Positions 19,150 through 27,540 of a stretch of 64,000 bases of DNA are shown in pieces. A model generated the notes under the pieces. The model did not search any database, was not told the DNA's origin, and was given only the letters and a program-made list of their open reading frames with translations. The translations under genes were made by a program, and so were the position numbers. This DNA comes from Segetibacter koreensis DSM 18137 (GTDB lineage: Bacteria > Bacteroidota > Bacteroidia > Chitinophagales > Chitinophagaceae): NCBI RefSeq assembly GCF_000374045.1, contig NZ_KB893317.1, positions 124,001 through 188,000 of the forward strand, read 5' to 3'. Position 1 is the stretch's first letter. Every line of letters starts with the position of its first letter.

Positions 19150-19695
19150 TCAACAGCAATTATAAGCGAATTGCAGCCAGCAATTACAGGACTTGAAGAA
19201 GAGCTGTTAAGCAATCAGGAGTTAAACATGAAGGAAATAACGCGCTTCAACCCTCACCTGAAGTTTTAGAGTTATACCAATTGGTGTTGCATGATGTTTT
19301 TAAAACCAATGAAGGTGAAATAGAGATGCAATTGATGAAGGCACGTACAAGGAAACAAAGAAGAGATTTGAGGATGAGCGAAATAGCTTAATCAGTAAAC
19401 ATGCAAATTGCTTTAGCCTTGATAAGGAGTTCAATAGGTATGTTTCTTTCAGTGTTTCCCTGTCAGGAAACCTAAAAAAAATTAGGCTAATGCATCATTT
19501 ACTATCAAACAAAAGATTATTGGTTCGATTTTCCCTGAAAAAATCATCTTTGAAAATAATTCTTATCGAACCACAAAAATTAATGAAGTTTTTACCCTAA
19601 TACTCAATACCGATAAGGGTTTGGCGAAAACACATAATAATGGAAATCCGAAGGTTTCCAGTTTGGTAGCCCCGACAGGAATACTTTACGTCTGA
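19150..19695 (+). pseudogene. Serine recombinase C-terminal remnant
   Basis: Short plus-strand pieces in different frames line up with the C-terminal half of Bacteroidota serine site-specific recombinases: ELQPAITGLEEELLSNQELN (from about 19165), SPEVLELYQLVLHDVFK (about 19250), FSVSLSGNLKKI (about 19447) and IKQKIIGSIFPEKIIFE then YRTTKINEVFTLIL (19504-19610). The last piece reads on into SSLVAPTGIL and stops at 19695; the VAPTGI codons are the duplicated tRNA-Arg 3' end. Several frameshifts and no N-terminal catalytic serine domain mean it is dead. It shows that a serine-recombinase element once used, or sat beside, the same tRNA locus. Confidence 0.6.
19666..19682. repeat. attL: duplicated 3' end of tRNA-Arg
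   Basis: The sequence gtagccccgacaggaat matches 30054-30070 exactly. It is the displaced original tRNA 3' end, as expected when an element inserts into a tRNA gene and supplies a new 3' end. Confidence 0.85.
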
Positions 19696-19798
19696 CTTAA
19701 TCTTATCAAATTTTACTTATTTTTACTTTTACTTGACTGTTAATCAACGTGTTATAATATTAATAGAAAAAGCTATAAAAAATGAGATTATAAAAAAG

Positions 19799-19846
19799 TG
19801 TACCCCAAACTGTACCCCAAACTGTACCCCAAACTGTACCCCAAAT
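19799..19846 (+). repeat. Four tandem 12-bp repeats, candidate integrase arm sites
   Basis: Four head-to-tail copies of tgtaccccaaac (the last ends in t) start at 19799, 19811, 19823 and 19835. They lie 117 bp inside attL and 43 bp before the integrase start. Related units recur at the other end (29982-30024). This matches arm-type sites of tyrosine integrases and could also let the integrase control its own promoter. Confidence 0.65.
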
Positions 19847-19888
19847 TAAGTTTTATATATTACCTTTATAGAAGTTAATCGAACTTTT

Positions 19889-21175
19889 ATGGTAGTTACC
19901 TATTACCTCAAAAGACCTGAAGCAACTTCAAACACTTCCATCTTCGCTAGGATATCATACAAAGGCTATCAACTGAAATATTATGTCTCGGAAAAGATTA
20001 ATCCGGCAAACTGGAATAAAAATACACATCGGGCAAAGGGATCAAAAAATTTCAGAGAATATCCTGAATTTAATAACCGCCTTTTTCATATCGAAAGCGC
20101 TATTCGAAATGTATTTAGAAAGTATCAGAATGACAATAATGGAGAAATTCCATTACCTGAAACTTTAAAACATTTACTTGATATTGAAATAAAGAAGATA
20201 CAATCTGTAAAACCAAAAGAAGTTACTCTCTTTGAATACATAGAGAAATTCATTAGCAGGTCAACAGAAGGGACAAGGGTAAATAGCAAAACAAAGCGGC
20301 CGACTGTGACCAACACAAATAAGGGGTATACTACCACACTTAACCATTTAAAAGAATTTCAAAACATTTATAGTAAGAAAATTGATTTTGATACGATCGA
20401 TATTGATTTCTATAATGATTATGTCAAGTTTTTAATGCACGATTTGAAATTAAGGTTTAGTACTATCGGAGATCATATTAAAAGGCTTAAAACTATTTTG
20501 AATGAGGCTACTGAAAAAGGAATAAACAAAAACGTTGCTTTTAGAAGCAAATACTTTTCTAAATTAAATGAAGAAACAGACACAATTTACCTGAACGAAA
20601 AGGAACTTCAGGAGATAGAGAGCCTAGATTTAGCTGATAATTTAAGATTAGAAAAGGTTAGAGATCTGTTTTTGATAAGTTGTTATACCGGCTTAAGGTA
20701 TAGTGACTATAGTGTATTAAGGGCTGATCAAATAAACGGCGGCTTTATTGAAACTACACAGCTAAAAACCAATGGGGCTGTAGTTATTCCAATTCATGAA
20801 ACAGTTGAAAGAATACTTCAAAAATATAACGGGTTATTACCAAAAGCTAATAGCAATCAAAAAATGAATGACTACATAAAGGAAATAGGGAAAATGCTTC
20901 CTTCGCTCCGTACCACTTTTAGTCAATCTTATACCAAGGCAGGAAATAAAGTGACAATTACAAATGACAAATGGCAGCTAATGACCACGCACACTGCCAG
21001 AAGATCGTTTGCGACAAATCAATATTTATCAGGAGCTCCCATTCTTACCATCATGGCTATTACAGGCCACAAGACCGAAAAATCCTTTCTAAGGTATATT
21101 AAGATTTCTCCCTCTGAACATGCAAAAATTTTAAAAATTCACTGGGGAAAAACAAAGGAAATGAAAGTAATATAA
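19889..21175 (+). CDS. Tyrosine recombinase (element integrase)
   Basis: A 428-residue integrase of the Bacteroidota conjugative/mobilizable transposon type. Order: an N-terminal arm-binding domain (about 1-95, YYLKRPEATSNTSIFARISY), a SAM-like core-binding domain (about 125-220) and a catalytic domain. Catalytic residues are visible: Arg270 in CYTGLRYSD, His368 and Arg371 in HTARRSF, His394 in ITGHKTEKS and the nucleophile Tyr403 in FLRYIKISP. It acts at the 17-bp att core in tRNA-Arg. It sits next to attL, transcribed inward, directly after four 12-bp tandem repeats. The HTH protein at 28799 is its likely excision partner. Complete and apparently functional. Confidence 0.95.
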   Translation: MVVTYYLKRPEATSNTSIFARISYKGYQLKYYVSEKINPANWNKNTHRAKGSKNFREYPEFNNRLFHIESAIRNVFRKYQNDNNGEIPLPETLKHLLDIEIKKIQSVKPKEVTLFEYIEKFISRSTEGTRVNSKTKRPTVTNTNKGYTTTLNHLKEFQNIYSKKIDFDTIDIDFYNDYVKFLMHDLKLRFSTIGDHIKRLKTILNEATEKGINKNVAFRSKYFSKLNEETDTIYLNEKELQEIESLDLADNLRLEKVRDLFLISCYTGLRYSDYSVLRADQINGGFIETTQLKTNGAVVIPIHETVERILQKYNGLLPKANSNQKMNDYIKEIGKMLPSLRTTFSQSYTKAGNKVTITNDKWQLMTTHTARRSFATNQYLSGAPILTIMAITGHKTEKSFLRYIKISPSEHAKILKIHWGKTKEMKVI

Positions 21176-21485
21176 TTAGTGTTAGGCTACATAAGATCGT
21201 ACTATCCAATAACAGACGCTTCCTATTAGTTGGTAGCAGTTTTGTTCGGCAGCATCATAGTAGCATCATGACAATTCGTTTTCTAAAAAGTTTCGTATGG
21301 TTTTTGATTTACTACTGTTAACGCCTTCATCACAACTCACAGCCCTTTCCCAATTGTATTTCCGAGGTAAAGAACAGGGGAAAATTTAAGCGCGAACTGA
21401 CGCAAGCAATTTTTTAGAATGCTTAAAGGAAACCTGCCATGCAAAGAAGGATAGAACAGGAATTAGAACAGAGTTCTCGATCCGT
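21176..21485. other. Intergenic region, nothing recognised
   Basis: This lies between the convergent integrase and cargo genes. I see no gene, repeat or clear hairpin in it. Confidence 0.4.
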
Positions 21486-24221
21486 TTACTTTACTAATAG
21501 TACAGTTCCTTTTATACTTCTAAAAACACCGACTTCTTTAAATTCGGAATAAAATACATACGCGCCTTGTTCAGATAGTACACCATTAAACGTACCGTTC
21601 CATCCTACGGTACAATCTTTTGTTTCAAATACCTTTTGACCGAATCTATTATAGATTGATAAATGGAAGTCTTTTAAGTTATAAGGATTTAAAACAGAAA
21701 AGCGATCATTTCTTCCATCACCATTAGGTGTAAAAGCATTAGGAAAATAAATTTTGCAGGATTTCTCTTTAACCACTATCTCGTCATATCCTTCACCGCA
21801 TGAATTTGTTACTGTTACGGAATATATGCCTGCTCTTTTTACAACATATTGAACTTGTTTTGAACCATCCTGCCAAACGTAGGTGTCGAAATTTCCAGCC
21901 CTTAGTTGCAATGAGTCTCCTGAACAAATTTCTGTATCATAACCTATATCAACAAACGGTTTTTTCACTACTTCGAGACGTGTTGTGATCACACTATCGC
22001 ACCCAGTAGCAGTATGGAAGGTGTCAGTATATACACCGTCGTCGGTATGTCCTAAGTAGCTCTCTCCATAGCAGATAGTTTTATTAATTGTGGCAGCGTA
22101 TGGTGGGGTCACAATTAGGTTTAACCTACGAATACTGTCACAACCGGTTACGCTAATAAATGTATCGATGTAAGTGCCCGTTATGTTATGACCAAGATAA
22201 AATTGACCTGAGCAAATGGTTTGATTTATCTCGCTAAAACTTGAGGGGTTCACGGTTAAATGGAGGGTGCGAATACTATCACAGCCATTCTCAGCTACAA
22301 ATGTATCGACATAAATTCCGGTTACAGTATAACCTAAAAACGACTGTCCTTTACAAATAGATGAGGTTATAGAGGAAGATTTTTTAAAACCGACTTTAAG
22401 ATCTAAGGTCCGGATGCTATCACAGCCATTCGCTGAAACGAAAGTATCTATGTAAGTGCCGGCGAGAGTATGACCTGCGTAACTCCCACCTTCACAAATG
22501 GACGCTTTTAATGAAGAAAAAGACTGATTTTTTATAGTAAGATTTAAATATAAAATACTGTCACAACCGTTGACTGATTTCATTGTATCAGTATATATAC
22601 CACTTGTTTTAAGCAGCCTACCCTGCCAGAAATATTTGTCGCAGCTAGAAGCGACAATGTCATTCCTTGAACCTTTAATCAACAGGTTAAGAGTAATGAT
22701 ACTGTCGCAGCCAGAGTTGTTAGGTATTGTTTGAGTATAAATCCCACTACTGTCATAGGTAATATTATTTAAAGTATAACTACTGCACTCAATAATATTT
22801 AATTCAGATGAAGTTCGGTTTTTACAGGAAGACATTTTATGAATGAAAATACCACCACCGAAAAAAGTGTTCATATTAGAGACGTCAGGCCCCGGATCAA
22901 AGTCTACTTCGCCTGTGTATATGCCCGTTGTATATACGTTGCCTGAGTTATCCACGGATAGGCTGGTAGCATAATCCTCTGCATAATCTCCAAAGGCCTT
23001 CGCCCAAATAAAATTTCCATCTGCATCAAGCCTGCTGACAAAAATATCAGAGGCGAAGCCCCCGTAAGCAACTGTTAGGTTGTAAACCGAAGAACCAGGA
23101 TCAAAATCTTTTGTATAACGAAATGAGCCTGTGATATAAATGTTACCTCCATTATCCAACTTTAAATCGGAATATTGGAGTGCCGTATTTGGACTTCCTC
23201 CCATTAATTTGCTCCACAAAAGATTACCGTTGATATCATATTTCGAAAGTTCCCTTTCATATGTATAGATCTCCTCACTAGAATTTACCGCTAAATTGTA
23301 AGCCTTAATATCATCTTTAGCCCAAACAAAATTTCCTTCCGAGTCAAGTTTTGCAAGGAAAATTTTATTTAGATAAAAACCTGTACTTAAATTGAATTCG
23401 CCAGGGCCGGGATCAAAATCAACCGTTCCATCAAAATGGCCAGTTGTATATACATTTCCTTTATTGTCAGTCATGACAAATTCACCCCCGGCATTGTGAT
23501 TGCCATCAAAGATTTTGGCGTACTTATAGTTCCCTGACGCGTCATATTTGGTAATAAATGTATTTGTTATACCGTTGCTTCCCTGATTGTCTAAAGCCGG
23601 ACCGGGATCAAAATCCACTATACCTGAAAAACACCCAGTTGTATAGACATTGCCTGATTTATCTACAGTAATAGATGTGCCGACGTCTTCCCCGGGACTT
23701 CCAATTCCTTTTGCCCACTTAAAATTACCGTTAGCATCAAGTTTCGAAATAAAAACATTTCGGTCTTCAGGGAAGTAGTTTTCAGCAGCAGAAAGATTGT
23801 ATACCTCAGGGCCAGGATCAAAATCAGCTGTACCACTAAAATAACCTGTAGTGTATACATTACCTGCTGAATCAACAAAAAGGGATTTGCATATTGTAAA
23901 TCTTGACCCTCCTAATTGTTTACCCCATATAAAGTTCCCTGCCGGATCAAGTTTGCATATATATACGTTGTTCCATTCACATTTTACATTAAATGTGCTG
24001 GTTCCAGGATCAAGATCCATAGTGTTGCCAAAGTTACCCGCGAGGTAAACGTTTTTTGAAGCATCAGTACCTATAAAAGAAGTTTCTTCATATGACAATC
24101 CTGCTTTTCGATCTAATTGCTTAACCCAATCAAAGTGTATTTCCTGAGAATAAGATTTTAAGAATGAAATTAATGTAAGAAACAGGATTAAAAGTTTGTT
24201 CAAACGCATTGACATCCGCAT
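21486..24221 (-). CDS. Cargo: large SBBP-repeat protein with CHU_C (T9SS type B) end
   Basis: A 911-residue secreted protein. The start is uncertain: MRMSMRLNK offers three Met, and MRLNKLLILFLTLIS, beginning at 24209, gives the cleanest signal peptide, cleaved after KSYSQ. Residues about 25-465 are seven to eight beta-propeller SBBP repeats, each with a core like GNVYTTGYFSGTADFDPGP and SKLDANGNFKWAK. Residues about 470-760 are six roughly 50-residue repeats built around CDSIRTLDL and ITGTYIDTF. An Ig-like unit (VDIGYDTEICSGDSLQL) and a gliding-motility-associated CHU_C domain follow (YFPNAFTPNGDGRNDRF, YNRFGQKVFE, GTFNGVLSEQGAYVF), the signal for T9SS export. A surface adhesin role is likely but inferred. 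It is the element's only clear cargo. Confidence 0.88.
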   Translation of the reverse strand: MRMSMRLNKLLILFLTLISFLKSYSQEIHFDWVKQLDRKAGLSYEETSFIGTDASKNVYLAGNFGNTMDLDPGTSTFNVKCEWNNVYICKLDPAGNFIWGKQLGGSRFTICKSLFVDSAGNVYTTGYFSGTADFDPGPEVYNLSAAENYFPEDRNVFISKLDANGNFKWAKGIGSPGEDVGTSITVDKSGNVYTTGCFSGIVDFDPGPALDNQGSNGITNTFITKYDASGNYKYAKIFDGNHNAGGEFVMTDNKGNVYTTGHFDGTVDFDPGPGEFNLSTGFYLNKIFLAKLDSEGNFVWAKDDIKAYNLAVNSSEEIYTYERELSKYDINGNLLWSKLMGGSPNTALQYSDLKLDNGGNIYITGSFRYTKDFDPGSSVYNLTVAYGGFASDIFVSRLDADGNFIWAKAFGDYAEDYATSLSVDNSGNVYTTGIYTGEVDFDPGPDVSNMNTFFGGGIFIHKMSSCKNRTSSELNIIECSSYTLNNITYDSSGIYTQTIPNNSGCDSIITLNLLIKGSRNDIVASSCDKYFWQGRLLKTSGIYTDTMKSVNGCDSILYLNLTIKNQSFSSLKASICEGGSYAGHTLAGTYIDTFVSANGCDSIRTLDLKVGFKKSSSITSSICKGQSFLGYTVTGIYVDTFVAENGCDSIRTLHLTVNPSSFSEINQTICSGQFYLGHNITGTYIDTFISVTGCDSIRRLNLIVTPPYAATINKTICYGESYLGHTDDGVYTDTFHTATGCDSVITTRLEVVKKPFVDIGYDTEICSGDSLQLRAGNFDTYVWQDGSKQVQYVVKRAGIYSVTVTNSCGEGYDEIVVKEKSCKIYFPNAFTPNGDGRNDRFSVLNPYNLKDFHLSIYNRFGQKVFETKDCTVGWNGTFNGVLSEQGAYVFYSEFKEVGVFRSIKGTVLLVK

Positions 24222-24536
24222 ACAACTATTTACCAGCTTAAACCGGGCTTACACTAAAACGCAAAAAAATAATCTAAATTGTTATTACGGGGTAAAAGGA
24301 AGGACAGTTTCGTAAAGTGGTTTTGTAAACTATAAAAACTTCATGTTCTGTATCTCCCCGAAATAGTTTTGCTGCTTCTTATACAGGAGTTGTATGGATA
24401 AGCCTGCCATTGCTCACGGCCTGTCTTTATAAACAACTCGCCTCTTCGCTGCCTTTTTGCCTTGGTCGGCATGCGGTCCTCTTCCCGTCGCACAGAATTG
24501 TACTCTAAACCGTAGATTGCTCAATTCACAAATGTT
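24222..24536. other. Intergenic region, nothing recognised
   Basis: This lies between the relaxase gene and the cargo gene, both on the minus strand. Only short broken frames are seen; it must hold the cargo promoter, but I could not pick out a consensus element. Confidence 0.35.
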
Positions 24537-25814
24537 CTACAAATGCCGCCCTCTCGACTTCTTTTTGTTTTGTATATTCTGTTGAAGTTCCAGAGGCATA
24601 AAATCTTCCGATCGTCTCGGTTTCAATAATTGCTCAAAGATATTGCTATGAAACTTCCTTGTCGCACCACTTTTCTGGCTTCCTTGTACATCTTTTTTGA
24701 GAGCATCAGCAGGTTTTGCAATATTTAACTGCTTTTGACTTACGGCAACTACGTCGTGTTTTTGTTCTTGTCTTAATTGCTCCAATATACCTTTAGCACT
24801 AAATTCTTTACCTAAATCGCTGCCATTAAACACGCATTTCGTTCTAAAGTCAACATAAGTTATTCCATAAATATTTCCTTGGATGCTTTCTCTTAATACT
24901 ACACTGACACCTTCGCTTGCTAAAGTTTTTGTAAACTCCCTTAACGTTTGTTTCTCTTTTACTAGCGTCCATTTAATAGCTACCTTGAGCCTTTGTTGAT
25001 GCTGTTGCCTTAAGGCTTCATTCTGCACAAACTTCTGTTCCAGATACTTCAATGTAGGTTTGCTATAAAAATCACTAGCTTTTATCGGTGTGCCTATTTT
25101 GTTTCCCTTTTCATCTAGTGCGCTGTATACTAATCCCCTTTTTTGAAACATTTTGGTATCTTCCTTTCCCCTGTCTGCCATGACGTTATAGAGCTTTAAC
25201 ACTGCATTTAGTTCTGGTAACGAGGTATATTTAAATTGTGTTAGCACTGTGTCCAGAACATTGGTAATAGCTCTTTTGGTTTGTGTTTTTCCGTATTGAA
25301 CTTTTTGTGCACTTACTTTTAATTCATTTTCCTGCTTTTGGTTTCGTCCTTCTGCCTTGATCAGTCCAAACTTAATTTCAATAGCTTTCCGTGCGACTTC
25401 AGATTGATTTCGACCAATATTGTTCATTTCTATTTTACTGCCATCGCTTTGGATATTGGTGCTTACAATATGAATATGAGGATGACCTGCATCATAGTGC
25501 CGATATATCAGGTAAGGTTGCTGTTCAAAACCAATCTCTTTCATATATGTCTCGGCAATAGCTGATAACCTTTCTTTATTCAACTGGTCGCTTTCGTGAA
25601 AGTTAAGGGAGATGTGGACGCTGTTCGCTTTTACCCTCTCATTGAGTTGGGCCTGGTGCTCAAGTCGGTGGAGCTTGTCGTAGAAGTTCAGTCGCTCCAG
25701 GTCTTTTGGATAATTCGCTGCTTGAATACACTCCGCGACTCCTGCCTCTATTTTCTTTTCATTGTAGTTTAGAGACCTCGAAAGACTTTGTGTTCTTTTT
25801 ATCCTGGCTACCAT
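24537..25814 (-). CDS. Relaxase/mobilization nuclease
   Basis: A 425-residue relaxase of the MobA/VirD2-like group common on Bacteroidota mobilizable elements. The N-terminal domain begins MVARIKRTQSLSRSLNYNEKK. The metal-binding motif is HPHIHIVSTN (about residue 120), preceded by the strand VHISLNFHESDQL and the helix ERLSAIAETYMKEIGF. A candidate nucleophile Tyr could be Tyr18 in SLNYNEKK. The C-terminal half is helical and basic. It nicks oriT and leads the strand into the recipient. Its start overlaps the end of the MobC gene by 7 bp, so the two are translated together. Confidence 0.9.
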   Translation of the reverse strand: MVARIKRTQSLSRSLNYNEKKIEAGVAECIQAANYPKDLERLNFYDKLHRLEHQAQLNERVKANSVHISLNFHESDQLNKERLSAIAETYMKEIGFEQQPYLIYRHYDAGHPHIHIVSTNIQSDGSKIEMNNIGRNQSEVARKAIEIKFGLIKAEGRNQKQENELKVSAQKVQYGKTQTKRAITNVLDTVLTQFKYTSLPELNAVLKLYNVMADRGKEDTKMFQKRGLVYSALDEKGNKIGTPIKASDFYSKPTLKYLEQKFVQNEALRQQHQQRLKVAIKWTLVKEKQTLREFTKTLASEGVSVVLRESIQGNIYGITYVDFRTKCVFNGSDLGKEFSAKGILEQLRQEQKHDVVAVSQKQLNIAKPADALKKDVQGSQKSGATRKFHSNIFEQLLKPRRSEDFMPLELQQNIQNKKKSRGRHL

Positions 25815-26209
25815 TTTTCTGCAAATTGATTGATACGGTTTTTGATTTGTTCCACCGTATTGAGCAGGATTTTATGGTCGACGTAATGCAATAATATCCA
25901 CTCTCTGAGCTCTGGTATTTTATCAAATAAGTGAAGCTTATGAACTGCCTGGTTGTAGTTCTTTCCAATGGCATTTAACTCATTTCGCAGGTTTATCATC
26001 TCTGTCATAAAGTCATCGAGTGATTTGTTTCGGGTTAGCACAGTTACCTTTCCCGCTAATAATACCTTCCTCATATAATCGCTCAACTTGCGACAAGTGG
26101 TAGCTTTAAACCTGTTGTTTATCTCGTTATATTCTGACAAAGTCAACCTTAGCGTTACGAGTCTTGTACGATTATCTTTTGCTTGTTCCATCACAATTTC
26201 ATTTATCAC
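25808..26209 (-). CDS. MobC-like relaxosome accessory protein
   Basis: A 133-residue small basic protein. The N-terminal part (TRLVTLRLTLSEYNEINNRF, then RKLSDYMRKVLLAGKV) is a ribbon-helix-helix-like DNA-binding region. The helical C-terminus includes MINLRNELNAIGKNYNQAVHKLH, the typical MobC signature. It helps the relaxase open oriT. It precedes the relaxase with a 7-bp overlap. The gap upstream (26210-26461) contains the inverted repeats I list as candidate oriT, the usual position in such elements. Confidence 0.85.
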   Translation of the reverse strand: MINEIVMEQAKDNRTRLVTLRLTLSEYNEINNRFKATTCRKLSDYMRKVLLAGKVTVLTRNKSLDDFMTEMINLRNELNAIGKNYNQAVHKLHLFDKIPELREWILLHYVDHKILLNTVEQIKNRINQFAEKW

Positions 26210-26309
26210 TTAGAAATATTATCAGCGATCAGTCGATATAGGGAGCTTTGAAAAGGCTCTCTACTTGACTTTTATCAATTGCATCTATAACTTTTAATCG
26301 TCAGGTGTT

Positions 26310-26380
26310 TCCCCCAAGCGAGTTCCGAGCGAAAGGGTTAAATTTCGTTTGTATTACAAACGGACATTTAACCAAGTGCG
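26310..26380. other. Candidate oriT with nested inverted repeats
   Basis: In the gap before MobC an 8-bp outer repeat (ggttaaat at 26336-26343 with atttaacc at 26366-26373) encloses a 7-bp perfect hairpin (26346-26352 with 26356-26362). The C- and G-rich stretch beside it (cccccaagcgagttccgagc) is a plausible nick region. Position and structure fit an origin of transfer; no nick site is proven. Confidence 0.45.
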
Positions 26381-26461
26381 TTAAGAAGCACTTTAATACG
26401 GGTTTTTGTAAAACATAAATTGTACATCAATTACCCGACGGAAATCAGCACATCTTAACTT

Positions 26462-27382
26462 TTAAAGATGCCTTTTAAATCTATTCTGACGTGTCTGGTC
26501 AACGCTTTTGTTGACGAGATATTCATTTAAGTCTTTACAGCTTTTGTACAAATGACTTTTGTCAATGTATTTCTTATCCCATTTGAGAGCTGTCTGAGTG
26601 TTCTTCATACCAGCCTCATCCCGGTCCAGATAGAGGTTAATCTTATCGTGTTGCTCCATCAATGGCCTGCTCTTTTCCAGAAATGAAAGGGAGTTTAGGA
26701 CAAGAAAATTTGTCAGGTCCGCACAATTTTGCTGAAGCGTTTGGTAAGAAAGAAGACTAAAAAAACCTTCGAAGACTGAAACTTCGTTAGAAGCGGAAGT
26801 GTTTATAAGTGTAACATCTTTTGGCGAACTGCTACCTTTAAAAAGAGAATTTCTAAGCTCAAATCCCCCTGAATTGTTCTCAAATCCGATAGCAAAGTTT
26901 CTCCTTCCTCTTAGCTCGAAGTAGACTTCTTTACAATACTTCTTTGCAACTGCTACTGGTATTTTTCTTTCACTGAGATAGCGGCAAAGGATAGGATTGG
27001 TAATCGGTTTTGCGGCTATCACTTTTATCACAGGTTCAAGTGCCTCGTCAGGTTGTGGTGCATTTGCCTCCGGCTGTTGAAGCAGTTTTGGGTTACAATG
27101 AAAAGAAAAAGATTGGGATAGTTTTTGAATAAATGCGGGAATAGAGCATTTGTAGTATAACATCCCAAAGTCTATTATACTTCCGCCTTTGCCTAAACCA
27201 TGGTCATACCATAGATTTAGTTTTCGGTTTACTTTAAAAGATGCTTCTTTTTCGTCTCTTAATGGTGATAAATACCAGTAATCATTGTTCCTGATTTTCT
27301 CTGGTTGGTATCCTAGTTTTTCCAGGTACTCTACAATGTCTATCTGCTTCACTTCCTTTGGGTCTAAAAAACGGGTGGCCAT
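26462..27382 (-). CDS. CHC2/Toprim primase-like protein
   Basis: A 306-residue protein. The N-terminus resembles a DnaG-type zinc-binding region without obvious Cys ligands (YWYLSPLRDEKEASFKVN, NLWYDHGLGKGGSIIDF). The C-terminal half is a Toprim fold: acidic SVFEGFFSLLSY, then the metal-binding DxD-type motif INLYLDRDEAGMKNT. Such proteins are standard on Bacteroidota mobilizable elements and are thought to prime strand synthesis during element replication or after transfer. It is followed upstream by an array of GATGCG repeats that separates it from the helicase gene. Confidence 0.85.
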   Translation of the reverse strand: MATRFLDPKEVKQIDIVEYLEKLGYQPEKIRNNDYWYLSPLRDEKEASFKVNRKLNLWYDHGLGKGGSIIDFGMLYYKCSIPAFIQKLSQSFSFHCNPKLLQQPEANAPQPDEALEPVIKVIAAKPITNPILCRYLSERKIPVAVAKKYCKEVYFELRGRRNFAIGFENNSGGFELRNSLFKGSSSPKDVTLINTSASNEVSVFEGFFSLLSYQTLQQNCADLTNFLVLNSLSFLEKSRPLMEQHDKINLYLDRDEAGMKNTQTALKWDKKYIDKSHLYKSCKDLNEYLVNKSVDQTRQNRFKRHL

Positions 27383-27395
27383 ATGGTTGTTTTTT

Positions 27396-27527
27396 TGATG
27401 CGGTGATAAAAACCTTTATAACTGCTTGTCCTTTAATTGTTTATTGTAGCATCAAAGCCGCATCAACCTTTAAAAATCGGCATCAACCCTATTTTTCTGA
27501 TGCGCTCTTGATGCGACTTTTGATGCG
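27396..27527. repeat. GATGCG iteron-like array between primase and helicase genes
   Basis: TGATGCG occurs on the plus strand at 27396, 27498, 27509 and 27521; the last three are 11-12 bp apart. The inverse (GCATCA, once as CGCATCA) occurs at 27449, 27459 and 27480. Another CGCATCA lies at 27562 inside the helicase gene. Seven copies in 132 bp, grouped as inverted then direct, suggest a replication origin or an operator. Confidence 0.6.
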
Positions 27528-27540
27528 TACATCTTTCTGA

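Noticed and set aside
19799-19846. Tandem 12-bp repeats as a CRISPR array
   Set aside because: Repeats are only 12 bp and directly adjacent with no spacers, and no cas genes are present; the integrase-site reading fits better.
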